Assembly (NCBI RefSeq): GCF_000236785.1
Contig: NZ_AGUF01000042.1
Location: 62,001-126,000 of the forward strand
Length of the DNA: 64,000 nt
Direction: 5' to 3'
DNA from: Achromobacter arsenitoxydans SY8
GTDB taxonomy: Bacteria > Pseudomonadota > Gammaproteobacteria > Burkholderiales > Burkholderiaceae_B
Of this stretch, positions 60,868-64,000 are shown piece after piece. Position 1 is the first letter of the stretch. Every line of letters begins with the position of its first letter. Below the pieces are notes generated by a model. The model was not told where the DNA came from, did not search any database, and worked only from the letters and a program-made list of their open reading frames with translations. The translations under genes and the position numbers were made by a program.

Positions 60868-62361
60868 TCAGCGCATCGAGATCGTGGTGTTCACGGTCTT
60901 GGCATGCGCAGACCAGCGAGCGGTGACGGTCTTGGTCTGCGTCCAGAACTGCACCGCCTGCTTGCCGTTGGGGCCCAGGTCGCCCAGCTTGGAGCCGCGC
61001 GATCCCGTGAAGCTGAACCACGCCACCGGCACGGGGATGGGCACGTTGATGCCCACCTGGCCCACGTCGATGTTGTTCTGGAAGTAGCGCGCCGCGCCGC
61101 CGTCCTGGGTGAACAGCGCCACGCCGTTGCCGTTGGGGTTGCGGTTGATGAAGGCCACCGCGTCTTCCAGCGTTTCCGCGCCGACGCAGCACAGGACCGG
61201 GCCGAAGATTTCCTCGGTGTAGATGGTCATGTTTTCCGTCACGGCATCGAATACCGTCGGGCCCACGAAGTTGCCTTCCTCGAAGCCCGCGACCTTCAGG
61301 TTGCGGCCGTCCAGGAGCAGCTTGGCGCCTTCGTCCACGCCCTTCTGGATCAGGCTCTCGACGCGCTTCTTGGCATTGGGCGACACCAGCGGGCCCAGGT
61401 CGGCTTCGCGGTCAGTGCCGGAATTGACCTTGAGCTTCTTGGCGCGCTCGACAAAGTCGGGCAGCCAGTTACGCGCTTCGCCGACCAGCACCGCCACCGA
61501 CGAGGCCATGCAACGCTGTCCGGCTGCGCCGAAGGCCGCGCCCAGCAACTGGTTCAGCGCCACTTCGGGATCCGCATCCGGCAGGATCACGCAGTGGTTC
61601 TTGGCGCCCATCATGGACTGGCAGCGCTTGCCGGCAGCCGATGCGCGGTTGTAGATCTCGGTGCCGACGCGGGTGGACCCGATGAACGACACCGCCTTGA
61701 TGTCCGGGTGTTCGCACAGGCCGTTGGCCGTCTCGGGGCCGCCGTGCACCACGTTCAGCACGCCCGGGGGCAATCCGGCTTCCAGTGCAAGCTGGGCCAG
61801 GAACAGCGACGAGGTCGGATCCTGCTCGGACGGCTTGAGCACGAACGTGTTGCCGCAGGCGACGGCGATCGGGAACATGAAGCAGGGCAGCATCACCGGG
61901 AAGTTGAACGCGGTAATGCCCGCGCACACGCCCAGCGGCTGGATCAGGGTGTAGACGTCGATGCCGGATGCGGCGTTTTCGGCGTATTCGCCCAACTGCA
62001 GGTTGGCGATGGAGCAGGCGTGCTCGACCACTTCCAGGCCACGGCCCACTTCGCCTTCGGCGTCGGGCAGCGTCTTGCCGTGTTCACGGGTGATCATCTC
62101 GGCAAGCTTGCCGGTATTGGCGCGCAGCAGCTCCTGGAACTTCAGCATGACGCGCATGCGCGCGCCCTGCCCGCTGTTGCGCCAGGTCTTGAAGGCCTCT
62201 TTGGCATTGGAGACTGCCAGATCCAATTCTTCGCGCGTGGCGAAGGGAACCTTGGCGACGACCTCCTGGGTGGCGGGGTTGATCACGTCTCGCCATTCGG
62301 TGGTTTTGGACTGCACAAGCTTGCCGCCGATCAATAGCGGAACGCGCGGGACTTCACTCAT
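60868..62361 (-). CDS. mmsA: CoA-acylating methylmalonate-semialdehyde dehydrogenase
   Basis: A 497-residue aldehyde-dehydrogenase-family enzyme. The catalytic cysteine is in GAAGQRCMASS, and FPVMLPCFMFPIAVACGN and MMGAKNHCVILPDAD fit MmsA. It converts methylmalonate semialdehyde (from valine, or malonate semialdehyde) to propionyl-CoA (or acetyl-CoA). This feeds the propionyl-CoA pathway whose other genes are in this window. The ATG follows GAGGAGCATCAAA. It is downstream of, and co-directional with, a branched-chain-type binding-protein gene. Confidence 0.93.
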   Translation of the reverse strand: MSEVPRVPLLIGGKLVQSKTTEWRDVINPATQEVVAKVPFATREELDLAVSNAKEAFKTWRNSGQGARMRVMLKFQELLRANTGKLAEMITREHGKTLPDAEGEVGRGLEVVEHACSIANLQLGEYAENAASGIDVYTLIQPLGVCAGITAFNFPVMLPCFMFPIAVACGNTFVLKPSEQDPTSSLFLAQLALEAGLPPGVLNVVHGGPETANGLCEHPDIKAVSFIGSTRVGTEIYNRASAAGKRCQSMMGAKNHCVILPDADPEVALNQLLGAAFGAAGQRCMASSVAVLVGEARNWLPDFVERAKKLKVNSGTDREADLGPLVSPNAKKRVESLIQKGVDEGAKLLLDGRNLKVAGFEEGNFVGPTVFDAVTENMTIYTEEIFGPVLCCVGAETLEDAVAFINRNPNGNGVALFTQDGGAARYFQNNIDVGQVGINVPIPVPVAWFSFTGSRGSKLGDLGPNGKQAVQFWTQTKTVTARWSAHAKTVNTTISMR

Positions 62362-62470
62362 TTTGATGCTCCTCACACTGCGTAGTCGATGCGGATGGAA
62401 TCCGCGTTCTTGGATGTTTCGGCGCGCCGCGGAACGGGTCCGCGGCACGCCTTCGGGCGACCTGCCCGGA

Positions 62471-63688
62471 CTATTTCTTCACCAGCGGGCATAGGGAATC
62501 GGACAGGGGCTGGAAGGCTTCGGCCGCCGGGATGGTGGCCACCAGCTTCGAATAGTCCCAGCCGCCCTTGGAGTCCGCGGGCTTCTTCACTTCGTACAGG
62601 TACATGTCGTGGATCACGCGGCCGTCGGGACGGATCGACGCATTGCGCATGATCGGATCCTTGATCGGCAGCTCGCGCATCTTGTCGGCCACGACCTTGC
62701 CGTCGGTGCTGCTGGAGGCGGCCACCGAGCGCAGGTAATGCAGCACGCTGGAATACACGCCGGCCTGGGTCATGGTGGGCTTCAGGCCGCGGAAGGCCTT
62801 TTCAAAGCGCGTGGACCATTGGCGCGTCGCGTCGTCGTAATCCCAGTAGAAGCCGTCCACGTACGACAGCCCCTGGGCGTTCTCCAGACCCAATGCACGC
62901 AAGTCGGACAGGAAGATCAGCAGGGACACCAGCCGCTGGCCGCCGGCCACGATGCCGAACTCGCGGGCCTGTTTGACGGCATTGACCGTATCCTGGCCGC
63001 CATTGGCCAGCGCCACCACCTGCGCCTTCGAGCTCTGCGCCTGCAGCAGGTAGGACGCGAAGTCGGGCGCGTTCAGGGGGTGCCGGACGCTGCCGGCGAC
63101 GGTGCCGCCCAGGGCTTTCACCGCCTTGACCGTATCGGCTTCCAGCGAGTGGCCGAACGCATAGTCCACGGTAATGAAGAACCACGACTTGCCGCCCGAA
63201 CGCACAGTGGCCTTGGCCCCGCCCGCGGATTGCGAATAGGTGTCGAACATCCAGTGAAAGCCTACGGGCGAGCATTCCTTGTTGGTCAGCGCCGTGGTGG
63301 CCGGGCCCGAGAACATCACCACCTTGTTCTTTTCACGGGCGATGCCCTGCACGGCCAGCGCCACCGCGGAATTGGTCAGGTCGGCAATGGCGGTCACGCC
63401 GTCGCGGTCGAACCATTCACGCGCCCGGGCCGCCCCGACGTCCGCCTTGTTCTGGTTGTCCGCGGACACCAGCTCGATTTTCATGCCCTTGCATTCCGCG
63501 GCCAGGCAGTCGTCGATCGCCAATTGCGCCGCCGCCACCGAACCCGCTCCCCCCATGCCGGCGTAGGTGCCGGACATGTCCGTCAGAATGCCGATCTTCA
63601 CTGGCGGCTTGTCCGCCGCATACGCCTGGCCCACCAGTGCGGCGCCCAGACACAAGCCTGCGGCCAGCCCGCGTGCGTGCAATTCCAT
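62471..63688 (-). CDS. Branched-chain amino-acid type ABC substrate-binding protein
   Basis: A 405-residue periplasmic binding protein of the Leu/Ile/Val type (SBP family 6). The signal peptide covers residues 1-24 (ending QAYAA). The body has GILTDMSGTYAGMGG and TNSAVALAVQGIAREKNKV. No permease or ATPase genes lie within the window, so its transporter partners are elsewhere or beyond the edge. It lies 109 bases upstream of mmsA, which suggests a valine or related carboxylate substrate (inference). Confidence 0.88.
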   Translation of the reverse strand: MELHARGLAAGLCLGAALVGQAYAADKPPVKIGILTDMSGTYAGMGGAGSVAAAQLAIDDCLAAECKGMKIELVSADNQNKADVGAARAREWFDRDGVTAIADLTNSAVALAVQGIAREKNKVVMFSGPATTALTNKECSPVGFHWMFDTYSQSAGGAKATVRSGGKSWFFITVDYAFGHSLEADTVKAVKALGGTVAGSVRHPLNAPDFASYLLQAQSSKAQVVALANGGQDTVNAVKQAREFGIVAGGQRLVSLLIFLSDLRALGLENAQGLSYVDGFYWDYDDATRQWSTRFEKAFRGLKPTMTQAGVYSSVLHYLRSVAASSSTDGKVVADKMRELPIKDPIMRNASIRPDGRVIHDMYLYEVKKPADSKGGWDYSKLVATIPAAEAFQPLSDSLCPLVKK

Positions 63689-63822
63689 GGATTTGTCTCC
63701 TGAGTTTTTGTGCGCTGAGTTCCAGCGTTATGGCGCCGTCTGCGCGGCTTGCGGTCCCAGGGCATAGCCCAAGGCCAGCCAACCCAGTGTAGATGTGTGA
63801 AAATCAACAAGCAACACCAGAA

Positions 63823-63850
63823 ATGCACATTCCTTGTGCATTCCTGCACA
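63823..63850. promoter_or_regulatory. Candidate LysR operator between the binding-protein gene and the LysR gene
   Basis: ATGCACA-TTCCT-TGTGCAT (63823-63841) is a perfect 7-base inverted repeat with a 5-base spacer. A second TTCC-TGCACA half (to 63850) follows. It lies in the divergent gap, the usual place for LysR control. Regulator assignment is inferred. Confidence 0.5.
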
Positions 63851-63902
63851 TCTGAAATTTGCCTTCATCGCCCCACGGCGCAGGGGGCTGGAGAGCCGGA
63901 TC

Positions 63903-64000
63903 TTGCTTGATTGGGACAGCCTGAGGTACTTCCTGGAAGTGGCGCGCACCCAGCGCGTCAGCGCCGCCGCGCGCAAGCTCGGGGTGGAGCACACGACCGT
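63903..64000 (+). CDS. LysR-family regulator, 5' fragment
   Basis: Thirty-two codons are visible before the right edge. The reading DWDSLRYFLEVARTQRVSA and the helix-turn-helix run AAARKLGVEHTTV are those of a LysR N-terminus. A TTG start at 63903, after CTGGAGAGCC, is likely; no in-frame ATG is seen nearby. It is divergent from the binding-protein and mmsA genes, which it may regulate. Confidence 0.75.
   Translation, partial: MLDWDSLRYFLEVARTQRVSAAARKLGVEHTT

Overview
The window is about 64 kb of GC-rich bacterial chromosome. Gene content, order and protein sequences point to a betaproteobacterium of the Bordetella/Achromobacter group (Alcaligenaceae, Burkholderiales). The pointers are an sdhCDAB-sdhE-gltA operon next to a GntR regulator and a divergent malate dehydrogenase, a type 2 malate dehydrogenase, a homodimeric E1-type 2-oxo-acid dehydrogenase, and prpBCD. 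I see no rRNA, tRNA, CRISPR array, prophage or insertion sequence, so this looks like core chromosome. Both ends cut genes: an AceE-family E1 enzyme at the left and a LysR regulator at the right.

Layout. 1-4.1 kb: AceE-family E1 fragment and NADP malic enzyme maeB. 4.1-5.8 kb: a DUF2214 membrane protein and an uncharacterised membrane-anchored protein. 5.8-10.8 kb (minus): the TCA operon sdhC-sdhD-sdhA-sdhB-sdhE-gltA, closed by a strong terminator. 10.9-13 kb: a GntR/HutC regulator divergent from mdh, with a perfect palindrome beside the mdh promoter. 13.2-16.9 kb: prpB-prpC-prpD of the methylcitrate cycle. 17-26.6 kb (plus): hemJ, an RlmL-type rRNA methyltransferase, a 62-residue small protein with its own promoter and terminators, an RDD protein, a DUF2167 protein, an LpxH-like phosphoesterase, an acyl-CoA synthetase coupled to a gamma-carbonic anhydrase, hslO, and a lone TadE-like protein. 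26.7-30.6 kb (minus): pyrG, then DUF1330-eno-ftsB. 30.9-31.8 kb: a polytopic membrane protein.

31.9-43.1 kb (minus) is the most distinctive block. It is one nine-gene run: an RpiR-family regulator, isoaspartyl peptidase iaaA, a complete Gsi/Dpp-type peptide ABC importer, a DmpA-type N-terminal-nucleophile aminopeptidase, a DppA-type D-aminopeptidase, and a Xaa-Pro aminopeptidase. Together they look like an import-and-digest pathway for peptides with non-standard bonds or residues.

43.2-55.9 kb: an ElaA acetyltransferase, scoAB CoA-transferase, a thioesterase, ETF-ubiquinone oxidoreductase, a nucleotide-sugar-epimerase-like SDR, a degenerate short cytochrome P450 translationally coupled to an ABM-domain protein, threonine aldolase plus an EamA exporter, and acs. 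54.5-58.2 kb (minus): prpE-hbpS-MFS operon. 58.4-64 kb: an NlpC/P60 lipoprotein, a DUF2325 protein behind a Fur-box promoter, cysB, mmsA, a branched-chain-amino-acid-type binding protein, and a divergent LysR gene.

A metabolic theme recurs: acetyl-, propionyl- and C4-acid metabolism (maeB, sdh, gltA, mdh, prpBCD, prpE, acs, mmsA, scoAB, ETF-QO). All functional calls come from reading the sequence by eye; no database search was run.
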